From: Akanthomyces muscarius
Taxonomy: Eukaryota; Ascomycota; Sordariomycetes; Hypocreales; Cordycipitaceae
Direction: 5' to 3'
NCBI RefSeq assembly: GCF_028009165.1
Contig: NC_079243.1
Coordinates: 2,170,001-2,234,000 of the forward strand
DNA: 64,000 bases
Shown here: piece by piece, positions 1 to 11,955 of the stretch
Numbering within the stretch: the stretch's first letter is position 1
Layout of the letters: each line of letters opens with the position of its first letter
Position numbers and translations under genes: made by a program
Notes under the pieces: generated by a model
Told to the model about the DNA's origin: nothing
The model's database searches: none
What the model saw: the letters and a program-made list of their open reading frames with translations, nothing else

Positions 1-582
1 CAATAGCGTCACCGGCCATACCTCGACCGTTTTTGCCATTGAGAATGCCATCAATTACTCGCTGCGCATCCTCAAGCCCGTGCTGGACGGCGAGGCCACC
101 TCCATCGACTGCTCGCAAGAAGCCGAGGACCGCTGGGATCAGAAGATACAAGACGGTCTGCAAAAGACGGTGTGGAAAGACGGCAACTGCGACAACTGGT
201 ACTCTCGCGATGCCCAGGGGAAGCAGGCCCGCAACGCGTCGACGTATCCCTTTACGCAGGGTCACTTTTGGTACAAGTGCGTCTTTCCAGACTACGAGGA
301 CCTGGCATACACTGTAAGTTTCTTTCCTCCAACATTCCGTGGTCGGTCGTTTGACCTCGTGCTGACCCGGGTCCATAGCCCGCCCTCGACCGCCGGGCAA
401 AGAAGCTCGGCCGCTACCTCAAGATTGCCGCTCTTGCACTTGCGCTCTTCGCGTCTTTCAAGGCGGCACGCGCCGTCAGGGAGGACGGCCTCAAGAGTGT
501 CGTCCAAGGCTACGCCATCCAGGCTTTCATCAAGTTTCACATGCTTCGCATGCGCGTCCGACAAGCCATCGGCGCCAAATAG
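1..582 (+). CDS. Baeyer-Villiger-type flavin monooxygenase, C-terminal part (5' end outside window)
   Basis: This is the C-terminal end of a flavin-dependent monooxygenase of the Baeyer-Villiger/cyclohexanone type, which would insert oxygen next to a carbonyl using FAD and NADPH. The reading frame is open from base 2. It carries the late family signature GHTSTVFAIENAINY followed by a W-rich segment (NCDNWY, FWYKCVFPDYEDLAY). An intron at 314-378 (GTAAGT...CATAG) falls exactly between codons. The second exon, 379-582, adds about 67 residues including a hydrophobic stretch (IAALALALFASF) and a basic end, suggesting peripheral membrane contact. It converges on ATP12 with 229 bp between the stops. 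The N-terminal FAD and NADPH motifs lie outside the window, so the family call rests on the C-terminal signature only. Confidence 0.8.
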
Positions 583-811
583 AAATGTAGATGCTTGCCA
601 AGAGAGTCCGCAATTTATTCGCAGAGGGTTGCGCTGGAATGTAAACCATGTCATTTTTGATAGCGCAGATTTGTATCCAAACTCATTCACAGTAAATTCG
701 CCATTATTTTAGTGTAACATCTCTATTTGACCATGACAGCAGTTGTCGATTGTGTACAGTGGTTATAAATACATGGTAGCCAGCGGCCCCCTTTTTCTTC
801 TTCCCTCGTAT
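583..811. other. Convergent intergenic spacer
   Basis: This is the 3' flank shared by the monooxygenase and ATP12. I see no gene in it. It presumably holds both transcript ends. Confidence 0.6.
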
Positions 812-1927
812 TTACGACGATTTGCTTGTGCCAGTGACGAGCAAAACGACGCTGCCGAGCTGGCGACGGACATCCTCCTTGTTCACATCGTGGGTATCTT
901 CCACCTCGCCCCAGTAGCCCGTCTGCCAGTCCACCTCCAGGCTCGTGGCGCGAGCCGCTTCCTCGGCGCCAAACCTGGTCTCGCGAGGCTGAGCGTTCGA
1001 CACACCCGCAGGGCCGACGCTCCACTCGGCAATGAAGCGGGAGGCCGCGATGAGACTCTTGCCCGCCAGCACCGCCCTCTCGAGGCCGGCAATTTCCCAG
1101 GCCGAGAGGCCCATAATCCAGCTCTGGACCACTTCGCGCACGCCCTCGTCCTGCTCGGCAGGGAAGATGGAGTCGCCGTCGAGCACGGGCTTGATGGTGA
1201 TGCCCGGCCAGACGTGCGTCGTCAGGAAGCCCACCGTCTCCTCGGCGGTGCGCTTTTGCACGTCGCGGAGGGACTCGCCGGCGGCGTTGCGCTGGTCGTA
1301 CTCGCCCGCGGGCGGCGCCCAGCACAGCAGCGAGTCGGTGTCGAGGTAGCGCAGCACCGACTCGGCAATGGCCACGCGGATCTGGTCGTCGGCGGCGGCG
1401 TCGGCGGCGGCAATGTCGGCGGCGCGGCAGACGAGGCTCGTAAGCGGGATGAGGTGCTGCTTGGTGGCCTGCTGCGCGCTGGTGAGCAGATCCCACTCGA
1501 TGGCGAGGGCCGTCGCGAGCGTCGGCTTGTCGAGCGGCACGCGCACAATCGCCTTTGTGTTGGGATGCCGCAGCGGGCGCGCGTCGAGGAGCACCTGCAG
1601 CGCGCCGTCGACCTCCTTGACGGTGACGTCCTTCCAGAAGCGGCGCTTCATGAACGAGCCGTCCTTGGAGGAGGACGAGGTCTTGCCGTCCTTGGCGCTG
1701 CGGATCGTCTTGGCCGTCCGCAGCATCTCGGCCTGCCTCCGGCGGCGGTCGACTCGCTCGTCGTTGACGGTGCGCTGGATGGGAGCCTCGGGGGGCGGAC
1801 CGGTGCCGACGACGGGGGCGACGTTGGCGGCCTTGAGAGCAGAGGAGTGCATGGCACTGACGGGCAGCGCCGTGCTGTTCATAAGACGGGGCGCCAGGCG
1901 CAGCGGTATTCGCATGGTCGGCTGCAT
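812..1927 (-). CDS. ATP12: ATP12, mitochondrial F1-ATPase assembly chaperone
   Basis: The product is the matrix chaperone that binds the F1 alpha subunit and allows assembly of the alpha3-beta3 hexamer of ATP synthase. The predicted protein has 371 residues in a single exon. The ATP12 core starts at RRFWKDVTVKEVDGALQVLL and continues through LDARPLRHPN, LATALAIEWD and the later segment SAWEIAGLERAVLAGKSL, all family hallmarks. I chose the ATG at 1927 because the frame continues upstream only to a TTG and because this start gives a basic, Ser/Ala-rich presequence (MQPTMRIPLRLAPRL). The ATG at 1915 is an alternative. It is divergent from SEC21 across 543 bp. Long antisense open frames over this gene are composition shadows. 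Confidence 0.95.
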   Translation of the reverse strand: MQPTMRIPLRLAPRLMNSTALPVSAMHSSALKAANVAPVVGTGPPPEAPIQRTVNDERVDRRRRQAEMLRTAKTIRSAKDGKTSSSSKDGSFMKRRFWKDVTVKEVDGALQVLLDARPLRHPNTKAIVRVPLDKPTLATALAIEWDLLTSAQQATKQHLIPLTSLVCRAADIAAADAAADDQIRVAIAESVLRYLDTDSLLCWAPPAGEYDQRNAAGESLRDVQKRTAEETVGFLTTHVWPGITIKPVLDGDSIFPAEQDEGVREVVQSWIMGLSAWEIAGLERAVLAGKSLIAASRFIAEWSVGPAGVSNAQPRETRFGAEEAARATSLEVDWQTGYWGEVEDTHDVNKEDVRRQLGSVVLLVTGTSKSS

Positions 1928-2470
1928 GGTGGTGGTTGTGATGTTGGTGTTGTAGATGGATTTGGCAAGGTCTGGAAATTTTGGAGCTGCTATGGAGTGG
2001 GTTTGGGAAGTGTGGTAGGAGAATCGCAACAGCGGTCAATTAGCCCTCTTGGAAGAATCTCGCATGGTTCTTAGTCCCAATATGAAATCAAAAATTTCTC
2101 TTCAAATTTAAGATTTTATTTTATTTTATTCGAGCGTAACCTAAAAGTCGTCAATTTCTCTCCGTGTCTCCTTCTATCAAGACACATACAGCCAGCAACA
2201 AAGGGGCAGCATCTTCCACCAAAGCCCTGCGCACCATCACAGACTAGAAACCTATTGAATAAGAATATCAAAACGCTCCAATATAAGGCGCTCAATTGTT
2301 CATTACGATGTTTATTACCTTGTATTGACGAATATACTGTCAAAATCGGCCAAAGTCACGTGATTCGTCCCACACCGTCCCCTCGACCAAAGTGTCAACG
2401 TGGAGATTCCCCTGGCGGGCCAGATACACCACGACACCTGCAACCAAAACCCCCGAGCCCGTCGCCCATC
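1928..2470. promoter_or_regulatory. Divergent ATP12/SEC21 promoter region
   Basis: This 543 bp stretch separates the starts of ATP12 (-) and SEC21 (+), so it must serve both. It holds an AT-rich segment around 2080-2130 and a perfect palindromic E-box (see 2356-2363). No gene is seen here. Confidence 0.6.
2356..2363. promoter_or_regulatory. TCACGTGA E-box palindrome
   Basis: The 8-bp palindrome TCACGTGA is the classic Cbf1/CPF1-type bHLH core (CACGTG). It lies 108 bp upstream of the SEC21 start in the divergent promoter. Occupancy is inferred only. Confidence 0.4.
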
Positions 2471-5425
2471 ATGAGCTACGGCAAAAAGGACGAAGATGCT
2501 GACCTGGGTCTGGTCAAGGTGGATCGCACGCAGGTCTTCCAAGAAGGTTCGTTTGCGCACAATGGCTGCCTCGCGCACCACGCCTCGAGACCCCGCCATT
2601 CGATGCTAACAAGCTGGCCCAAACAGCTCGACTCTTCAACAGCTCCCCGATCCAGCCGCGACGATGCCGAATTCTCCTGACCAAGATTGCCCTCCTGCTC
2701 TACACGGGCGAAAAGTTCCCGACCAATGAGGCCACCACCCTGTTCTTTGGCATCTCGAAGCTCTTCCAGAACAAGGATGCCAGCCTCCGCCAGATGGTGC
2801 ACCTTGTCATCAAGGAGCTCGCCAACTCGGCCGAGGACATCATCATGGTTACGAGCACCATCATGAAGGACACCGGTGGTGGCAGCGACGCCATCTACCG
2901 CCCCAACGCCATCAGAGCCCTCTGCCGTATCATTGATGTGGGTTTCCCAGCGGCATGAAGCCTGCTTGCGCCTCGTATTGACCTCTCTCCCTAGGCCACG
3001 ACTGTCCAATCGATCGAACGCGTAATGAAGACTGCGATTGTCGACAAGAACTCTTCCGTCTCCTCCGCCGCTCTCGTTTCCTCCTACCACCTTTTGCCCA
3101 TTGCCAAGGATGTCGTCCGTCGCTGGCAGAGCGAGACTCAGGAGGCTGCTGCCAACTCCAAGTCGGGCGGTGGCTTCTCCCTCGGCTTCTCCTCCAGCAA
3201 CCAGATGCCCATGAACAACTCGAGCATGACGCAGTACCACGCCATTGGCCTGCTCTACCAGATGCGCATGCACGACCGCATGGCCCTGGTCAAGATGGTC
3301 CAGCAGTTCGGTTCCCCTGGTGCTGTCAAGAGCGCCCCTGCCACCGTCATGCTGGTCAGGCTCGCATCTCAGCTCGCCGAGGAGGATGCTTCTCTGCGCA
3401 AGCCCATGTCGCAGCTTCTCATTGGCTGGTTGCGCCACAAGTCTGAAATGGTCAACTTTGAGGCTGCCAAGGCCATCTGCGACCTCCGCGACGTCACCGA
3501 CGAGGAGATTAACCAGGCCGTCCACGTCCTCCAGATGTTCCTCACCTCGCCCCGCGCCGTTACCAAGTTTGCCGCCCTCCGCATCCTCCACAACTTTGCT
3601 TCGTTCAAGCCCATCGCCGTCGCTCCTTGCAACCAAGACATTGAGCTCCTCATCTCCAACTCGAACCGCTCCATTGCCACGTTTGCTATTACGACGCTGC
3701 TCAAGACTGGTAACGAGGCTAGTGTCGATCGACTGATGAAGCAAATTGCTAGCTTCATGTCCGAAATTACCGACGAGTTCAAGATTACCATTGTCGAAGC
3801 CATCCGCACACTCTGCCTCAAGTTCCCAAGCAAGCAGGCTGGTATGCTGACGTTCCTCAGCGGCATCCTGCGCGACGAGGGTGGCTACGACTTCAAGAAG
3901 GCTGTCATTGAGAGCATGTTTGACCTGATTAAATTTGTCCCCGACTCCAAGGATGAGGCTCTGGCACACCTGTGCGAGTTTATTGAGGACTGCGAGTTCA
4001 CCAAGCTTGCTGTGCGCATCCTGCACCTGATTGGTCTGGAGGGGCCCAAGACCAGCAACCCTACCAAATATATCCGCTATATCTACAACCGTGTCGTTCT
4101 GGAGAACGCCATTGTCCGTGCGGCTGCCGTGACAGCGCTGGCCAAGTTTGGCGTTGGACAGACTGACGCCGACGTCAAGAGCAGTGTCAAAGTCCTCCTG
4201 ACTCGCTGCCTGGACGATGTCGACGACGAAGTCCGTGACCGTGCCGCGCTCAACTTGAAGCTTATGGGCGAAAAAGATGATCAGATGGCCAGCAACTTTG
4301 TCAAGAACGACAGCATGTTTGCGCTGCCGTACTTTGAGCACCAGCTTGTCATGTACGTGACGTCGGAGGACAAGAGCAACTTTGAGGACCCCTTTGATAT
4401 TTCCAAGATTCCCGTCGTCACTCGAGAGCAGGCCGACGCCGAAGACAGAACCAAGAAGCTCACGGCCACGACACCGACGCTCAAGGCCCCCAAGGCTGGC
4501 CCGACCAAGACCCCCGCCTCTGGTGCCGAGGCGGCCGCCGCCGCTTCTGCGCAGGCGCAAAAATACACGGAGGAGCTCACAGCCATTCCCGACATGGCCG
4601 AGTTTGGCAGCGTCCTCAAGTCGTCGCCTGTCATTGAGCTTACTGAAGCGGAGACGGAGTACGTTGTGTCGCTGGTCAAGCACATTTTCAAGGAGCACAT
4701 TGTTCTGCAATTCGACGTCAAGAACACACTACCTGATACTGTCCTGGAGAACGTGTCTGTTGTAGCGTCGCCTTCCGAGGAGGATGAGCTGGAAGAAGTG
4801 TTTATCCTGCAGTCTGACAAACTAGCGACGGACGAGCCTGGCAAGGTGTATGTTGCGTTTAAGAAGGTGAATGGCGAGAATACTCTACCAGTTTCGTCAT
4901 TTACGAATATTCTCCGATTTACCAGCAAGGAAATTGACCCGTCGACGGGCGAGCCCGAGGAGACTGGTTACGACGACGAGTATGAGGTGTCGGAGTTTGA
5001 GCTCACGGGAAGCGACTATATTATCCCTACTTTTGCCAGCAACTTCAACCATCTGTGGGAGCAGATTGGAGCGTCCGGCGAGGAGGCGGAGGAGACTCTG
5101 CAGCTGAGCAGCATGAAGAGCATTGCCGGTGAGTTTACGAGCTACCATGGCACGGCGACCGATGAGAAGACGATGCTAACAAGAGACAATAGATGCTACG
5201 GAACAGCTCACACAAGCACTGTCGCTGCAACCGCTAGACGGGACAGACGTTCCGGTCAACCAGAGCACACATACGCTGAAGCTGCTGGGCAAGACGGTGA
5301 GCGGAGGGCGTGTGGTGGCGACGGTGCGGATGGCATTCTCGTCCAAGTCGGGCGTAACGACGAAGATTACGGTGCGCAGCGAGGAGGAGAATGTGGCGGC
5401 GCTGGTAATTGCATCTGTAGCGTAA
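2471..5425 (+). CDS. SEC21: SEC21, coatomer gamma subunit
   Basis: This is the gamma subunit of the COPI coat (F-COP subcomplex), which acts in retrograde Golgi-to-ER vesicle transport. The four exons are 2471-2546, 2627-2937, 2995-5128 and 5193-5425, giving 917 residues. Introns have clear donors, CTAAC branch points and AG acceptors, and the frame is kept across each. The N-terminus is MSYGKKDEDADLGLVKVDRT. An adaptin-type alpha-solenoid covers roughly residues 20-540 (LFNSSPIQPRRCRILLTKIA, SERV-like repeats). An Ala/Pro/Lys-rich hinge lies around 610-650, and the appendage domain runs to the end (LKLLGKTVSGGRVVATVRMA). Length and order match the family. Single-exon reading runs past the last intron and gives a wrong C-terminus, so the spliced form is preferred. 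Confidence 0.97.
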
Positions 5426-7475
5426 AAAAGAGGGAGAAAGGCGTTGGGGATAATAGTACGATGGAGGATAGAGTCATGATATACAATGCCGAGTGCAGTT
5501 AAAAGACTTGTTTTTATTACATTTTATTCCATTTCCGTTGCAGTGTTGGTTTTGGTCTAAACATCACATCGCTACTTAGTTGAAGTACAGCTTCAATGCA
5601 GGCTATATGACTGCTGGATTGGCTGACGCGCTACAATGGAGAGGCGGGAGAGGAAGTTGGTGGCGGCGAAGGATGCAAGCCACGGGTAGGCAGCATTCGA
5701 TAGTGTGCGTGTGGATGGGCAAAGTTGGTGTGACAAAAGGACCTTGGGTTGCCACGAGTGTTGGCAGAAAGGAGAAGCCAAGTGACGAGAGGTCTGGTAT
5801 TCCTCTGATCCCCAACAAAAATGAGGGTTGTGAGGTTGGTTGCGACCGTATCAAATGATGTCGATCATGTGCGGTGGTCAGGGTCGGTAACAGGCGAGCG
5901 CTGGGTAGACCATGGTGAACCGTTGGTGGCGCAACAAACCGCCAAAAAAAAAAGCTACAAACCAAGGGTCCTGATCCATTCACGTGAAAAATACAAGTGA
6001 TGTCGCTCTCCCAGATTTTCTGTTCCCCACGGCTTTGGGCATCTGCGAGAGTGGGAGAGGTTCCGTCGTATCCTCGTACGGATGGATACAGGGTAAGCAT
6101 ATGGCACTGGAAGAGTGTTGGACGCGCCGGCGCCCGGGTGGCCGGACGTGCCGGTTACAAGCGCAAGATGGCAGCAGTGGAGGCCATGGTTAATAAAGCG
6201 AAAGGCTGCCACTGCCAAGCTGCCAGAGCAGTTGAGTTGACTTATTAAGAGGGCGGGAAGGGCAAAAGAGGTGAAGGATTGGCACGCTAGAGCAAGCCAC
6301 ATGGCTGCGTTTGGCCAGTGGCAAGCTTGGTGTCGATGGATTTAGTGCTGTCGAATGGAAACTAGTCCTGCTGGGTGCATTCCCCTCCCGCATCCAAGTC
6401 GCCGAGGCAAAGTGGCCGCGAAGAGGGTGCACTTTGGCACATGCCCAGCGGGGAATGCTGCAAAGGGTTGCAGCACACCCTGGATGGCGGCATGGCGGGA
6501 CATGGATGGAGTAAATACGTGCACATCAGCGGGAAGAAGCAGGCGGGAAAAGTAGGGTGCGGGGAAGATGAACGACGAGTCCATGCGTTCGTGGGACGTG
6601 TCATTGGAGGAAATGTCAGCTACCCAACGTTTATTGGAGGCAAGAAATCAACGACCAAAAGAAGACGCGTTGGTGTTTCATTGGCAAAGATCTGGAAGGT
6701 ACCTAATGAAACTGGGTTTACATGGCGAGGTCCAAACAAGCGCTAGCGAAATGACAGAGACATGGTGAAAAGAGGTAAAACGAGCACTGACAGTGACGGC
6801 GCTGACACGATAAATTAGCGCCCTCAACACCTACTAGGTAGGAGCCCTGAAAGGTAGGCAGGTACCTACCTAACCCAGCGCGCCGGCGGGGAGGCCAGTT
6901 AGCGTCAAGCTACAGGGCTCTTCTTGGTGACTTGGGCGCTGACGGTCAACAAGGTGGAGAGGCTCACAGCAGGCCTCGGCTGCATGCTGGCCGGAGGACG
7001 ACGAGGGGACGCGGCACAACCGAATCTCCCGTAGGTGCTCGCGGCAGATGGTGGTGCAGCGGTGGTACCAGATGGGTTTGAAACAGACTGAAGAAATGTA
7101 GATTGGCAGAATGTGTGAGCCTGTGTTTTCATGTATAGTTTATAGAATGACAATTTTGAATAATAGCCGTGGTCTGGCCAGCTCCTGGCACATGTAAAAG
7201 CAATCTAGACTCACATTACTGTAGGTACTGAGTAGGCATGTATAATTAGACTGCATCTGCTGTCCGCCAAAGGTGGCGTCTTATAGCGGAAAAAGTACCT
7301 GTGGCTGTCCCCATCAAGCCCCCTGCCACTGCCTGGAGCCAGGTACAAGACGTCCCGCCCAAACGTCGGTGCCCGAGCAGGTACCTCTTGCTGGCCTAGC
7401 TTTCCCCAGCCCTGCCAGCTTCTCCTGACAGCGAAGCAAACACCATCGTCCATCCTCTCCCCGACTGAACCCCCC

Positions 7476-7499
7476 CCAGCCAGCCAGCCAGCCAGCCAG
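7476..7499. repeat. (CCAG)6 tetranucleotide repeat
   Basis: Six perfect tandem copies of CCAG follow a C8 run in the putative EFR3 leader. This is a likely length-variable microsatellite. Confidence 0.85.
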
Positions 7500-7945
7500 T
7501 CAGTCCCAACACAACAAGGGCTCGCTCGGGCTCGTCTCTCTTTGAAATCTATCCGATTCCTTTTCTTCCCCTCCTTCCTTACTTTTTGTTCCCATCCTCG
7601 TTTTAATTTCCACTTTTCGCCTTCTTTCCCCAGGTTTTCTTCCTGTCTCCAGAACCCTCCCGTCTAATTTGTCGTGACGACACGGAAAACACGGCCCAAA
7701 GGTACACATCACCACTACCCCTTTGGCAGACCAGCACCAGCGAGACAGCCAGCCCTCCTATCCGTCGGCACTCGATTCCTTCCCCTCCCCGAATTCGGGG
7801 GGTAAAGCTTTGATCCCGCTCAAAGCTCTCGCTCTCGATTTACACGGCGACGACAACGACAACCGTCAGCTGGTAAACACCCTCGGGGACGTTCTCTCCT
7901 AATCCAACCTCCGACCAGTCCGCGTGCGCGCCGCGCCGCGATAAT

Positions 7946-7965
7946 CACACACACACACACACACA
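7946..7965. repeat. (CA)10 repeat immediately before EFR3 start
   Basis: Ten CA units end three bases before the EFR3 ATG, preceded by a GC/CG-alternating stretch (7921-7940). It lies inside the expected 5' UTR next to the initiation codon. Confidence 0.85.
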
Positions 7966-7968
7966 AAC

Positions 7969-10900
7969 ATGAACGCCCTCGAAAGCAGGCTGCGGCCTAA
8001 GCACCAGGTCCTCGTCCTCAAGTGCTATCCCCGCACCACAAAGGGCGCCGTCGACGTCAAGCCCAACTCGAGCGAGCTGAGCTACCTGCTCTTTTACGCC
8101 ACCAGCCGACGCTCCAAGATTCAAAAGATTGGCGCCTTTCTCGAAAAGAAGACGTCCAGCGACGTCTGGCGCATGCGCATTGGGTATGTCCTCGAATTGG
8201 ACCCGGCCTTGGATGCCAAACTGCCCCCCAAGAGATGCTAACCTCCGACCTCCTAGCAATGTCCAGGTCACCCTCGGCATCCTCGCTGCCCTCGTCGAAA
8301 AGTCCCCCAAAGAGGCCACCCTCATCGCCCCGACCGTCCTCAAGATTCTCGACCTCATCCTCCGCTCCGACGACATCACCATGATTGAATCCTCCATTCC
8401 CACCTTTGAGGCCTTTTGCGAAAACCACGACCCCAGCTCCCTCTTTGGCGACAAGGACTACCTCAGCCACTACGAGGCCGTCGTCCGCGCCTACGCCCAG
8501 CTCGCCTCCAGGAACCACCACGTCGGCAAGCCCGCCGTCTCCCGCTCCGTCCAGATTCGCTGGCGCAATGCCGGCCTCAGCGCCATCCGCTGCGTCTCTG
8601 CCGCCGACGCCCTCTCCTCGCTCTCGGGCCGTCAGATCAACGTCATCGTCCCCGTCATTCTCGACAACCTCTGGTCCGACAATGAAAACTTCCTCGACGT
8701 GGTCTACGATCGACTGCAGACTGAGGAGAAGCAGGACGCCGAAAAGACGGTTCGCCGCAGGACCAGCGTCGCCACCGTCCGCACCAATGAGGAGCCCGCC
8801 GACGCCAACCCGCTCGCCATCTCCGGCACCGCCGCCGACGTCGACAACATGGCCGAGGAGGAGACGGGTGTCCTCGCCCTCCAATGCCTCAAGAGCATAT
8901 TTGTCGGGCCCAACCGCTCCCAGATTCACTCCGCCACCACCGCTCTGTCGCGCTTCATTACCCAGCGTGGCGCTGCTGGCGATCCAGTAATTATCCGCGA
9001 CTCCGCCAACGGCGCCGACTCGGGCCCTGCCATACAAATCTTCAACATTGTTTCCCGCTGGGCGCCTGTGCAGGATCGCTACATTATCCTGCTTGTGGTC
9101 CTTGACATCATGTCACGCGCTGCCCTCAAGGACGATACTCTCGAGCAGCATATCGTGCATGCCGCCATCATTGGCTCCATGCTACGCTCCGACCTCAACT
9201 TGATTGGTCTCAGCGTCATGGATGTGCTTCACAGCCTCATCCGCCAGATGCGCAAGCTCTTTCTACTTCGCGCCGACAGCAACCGATCCGGCAGCGGCAG
9301 CGACGACCAGCTCGACACTCCCCCGGACGGTCGCAACATCCTGCGCCAGAACCTCCTGCACCGCCTCGAGTCTTGCATCGGAGATCTGGCCCACCACGTT
9401 TACTACGCCGATCAAGTCTGGGACATGATTACCGCCATCCTGTCCCGCTTGAAGCCTACCAACGCTGGCAGCACAGCCTCTCTGCCGCAGGTGGAAAGAT
9501 CCATCACGTTTGAGAATGGCAATGGCGACGCTCACGGCGCTACGCCGGATCCTTCCTCGGCCGAAACCACACAAAACTCCCAAAACGACCACTATCTTTC
9601 TTACACATCGGGTCGCGCGTCGGCTCTCCGCGCCATCAAGGCCATTCTGCGCGTAGCCAACCCGCAGAAGAAGGTCACCGGCAACATGAACCTTTCGCGA
9701 AGCCGCGTGCCCATCCAGGTTTGGGAGGAGACCCAGTGGCTGTTGCAGGACCCCGACGGCAGCGTCCGCAAGGCCTACGTCGATGCCCTCCTTGTCTGGC
9801 TCGACAGAGAAACCGTCTCCCAGGACTGCAACGCCGACGACGACTTTGAGAGCCCCGTGTCACCATCGAGAAATCACGATATCCTCCCCTCGCGCCGCGC
9901 CGTGTCCAACAATGCCCAGCGCGAGAAGCCGCTCAAGAACCACCACATCTCCCACTTTCTACCCATGCTGCACCTCGCCATCTACGACTCTGCTCTGCAG
10001 CTCGTCGACTTTGACAGCGACATGTGTCTTCTCCACGCCCTACTTTCCAAGCTCGTCGCCAAGCTCGGCATCAACGCCGTCCGCTACGGCCTGCCCATGA
10101 TTTTCCGCCTGCAGGAGGAGATTCAGGAAGTGGACCTGCCCATCCAAAAGGTACGCATTGCAGCGCTCTGCCACGGCTACTTCTGGAGCGTCACGGACAA
10201 GTTCCAGCTCGACAATTCCAATGTCGGCCGCGCCATTCGCAACGAGATCAAGCGCCGCCAGCAGACGCAGTTCTGGCTCGAGGGTATCACGGTGCCTCCC
10301 AGGCCACTGGACCAGGTTGGTGTTCTTGGCCGTGCGGGACAGGATCCTTCCTGGGATATGAAGGCCGTCGAGACTGGCGAGCTTCTGCCTTTTGATGACA
10401 GAACATCACTGGTGGAGAGCATTGCCTCGGCATACCACGACAGCGTCCAGTCACCGCCTTCCTCTCCGGCGGCTTCACCTTCTGGTCGTCCGCAGCCACC
10501 GCCCTTTGGCTCCAACATGCAGTCCATCAGCGAGACGGAGCGCGATTCTGAGCTGCCTACCAACTACCGCCAGCAGCTGCTCGCCGAATGGTCCCGCGAT
10601 GCTACCATTGCCACCATTGCCGCCCAGCGCAAGACCGAGTCTCTCGCCGGCTCCAAGAAGACGGGCACCACGGCCACCCGCGCCAACCGCCTGACCATCA
10701 ACACGGCCGGCGGTGTCAACGGCAACAATCTCAACCACAACGGCGGCGGCGGCCTTCCCGTCTCGCCCTATGGCAGTCTGCATAACATGCGACCGCACTC
10801 GGCGCAGCCACAGCCGGCAGCGGACCGCTTCGGCTCTCACGTCAAAATGCGCAAGTCGAGCATCCAGAGCGTTAATGCACCGTCACCCTCGCCTAGCCAG

Positions 10901-11506
10901 CAAAAGGAGCGGGCTAGCGGCGGCATTGCCTCGGTCGACCAGCTCAAGATGATGCTGTCGGGCAACGTCTCGGCGCGCGCCGCCGGCATCCCCGGCGTCA
11001 CCAACCCTGACGACGACGACAGCGGCGACTCCATGGTCAGCTACGAGTACACAATGTCCGAGCTCAGCTTTAACCCGGCGACCGGACAGCCAGACGGAAG
11101 CAACCCCGGCAACCCCCACCACGGCACCAGCAGCCCCGCGGGTCAGGACATGTTTAAGCGCAATGCCTCAGTGTCGTCGCGCGGTGCACCGCCGTCAACG
11201 GCGCACACGGACCGCAGCGGCGGCGTTGTCTCGTATAGCGCCGAGGGCGAGGACGAGGACGATGTCCCGCCCGTGCCCCCGCTGCCCAACATTGCCTCGT
11301 ACTCGAGCAAGCTCCCGCACGATGCCTCGCTTAAATCGATGAAGCGCAGCAGCAGCGGCCGCGTGGACTCGGGCCGTCAGCGGAACGGAAGCCATGGTGC
11401 GCCTGCTGCCGGACGGGGACCTGTTGACTTGCAGGACCTGCTGAGGGGGATTGACAGCACGTCTGATGAGGGCAGTCTGGGCAACCTGTCCCGACCGCCG
11501 TACTAA
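7969..11506 (+). CDS. EFR3: EFR3, plasma-membrane scaffold of the PI4-kinase complex
   Basis: Efr3 anchors Stt4/PI4KIIIalpha and Ypp1 at the plasma membrane, where they make PI4P. The two exons are 7969-8183 and 8257-11506 (intron 8184-8256, donor GTATGT, branch GCTAAC), giving 1154 residues. The N-terminus carries the family start RPKHQVLVLKCYPRTTKG and SSELSYLLFYATSRRSKIQK, rich in basic residues, with a cysteine at residue 19 that could be lipidated (inference). An armadillo/HEAT-like helical body follows to about residue 780. The last 370 residues are low-complexity (Ser/Pro/Gly/Asn), probably disordered, and end in SRPPY. The ATG sits directly after a (CA)10 tract. It converges with the FMO gene, with 449 bp between stops. 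Confidence 0.95.
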
Positions 11507-11955
11507 AGCAGAAGAGAGGGGAGGGGTTTGGGCATTAAGGATTTGGGATGAGGGTTTTTATAATGGATTGGTGGGTTTTGTTTCATCGGGTCGGGATTGG
11601 ATGAGATTTTACATTTAGTTATTCATCCTTGGAGGAAAGTTGAAAAATAGTCTTGTTTTTTTTCTGCGTCGTTACAACAGCAACACCCATTATTAGTTTT
11701 TTTTAGTTGCATTGAAGAAGTCCCTTCCATTCGAGTATGGGAAAAAGAGAGAGAAAGAGAGTCGTCATGTACATATCGGGATAAGAACAAAAAGCGATGG
11801 AAAAAAGGCACAGCACAAGAGGGGAAATCTCTAATTTTTTTTTGAGCAAAGAGAAAACGGAGAGCCAGTTTTTTTATACATTAGTTTATTCAATATAATT
11901 ACTCATGATTGGACTTGACCATGCACGTGAATTTCTAAAAGAGGGCGTCAGTCTG
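11507..11955. other. Convergent 3' spacer EFR3/FMO
   Basis: This is a T- and A-rich spacer with several T6-T9 runs and GAGAGA tracts. It is consistent with 3' UTRs and polyadenylation regions of two converging genes. No coding frame of note was found. Confidence 0.6.

Larger units (their letters stand above)
5426..7968. other. Intergenic region and probable EFR3 leader
   Basis: No recognisable gene is present in these 2.5 kb; the small open frames share no family features. It holds the palindrome TTCACGTGAA (5979-5988), a cluster of AGGTAGG/CCTACCT words (6831-6877), a six-copy CCAG repeat (7476-7499) and, from about 7470, a pyrimidine-rich stretch with runs of CCTTCC/TCTTTC that looks like the EFR3 transcript leader. 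Confidence 0.55.

Noticed and set aside
743..2074. 443-codon frame antisense to ATP12
   Set aside because: Composition shadow: Arg/Gly/Ala/Val-rich with no domain, lying exactly over a clear ATP12 gene.
2476..4710. 744-codon open frame antisense to SEC21
   Set aside because: It mirrors the strongly biased codons of SEC21, whose G/C third positions remove antisense stops. SEC21 itself is a textbook match, and the antisense protein is repetitive Val/Leu/Asp/Gly without motifs.
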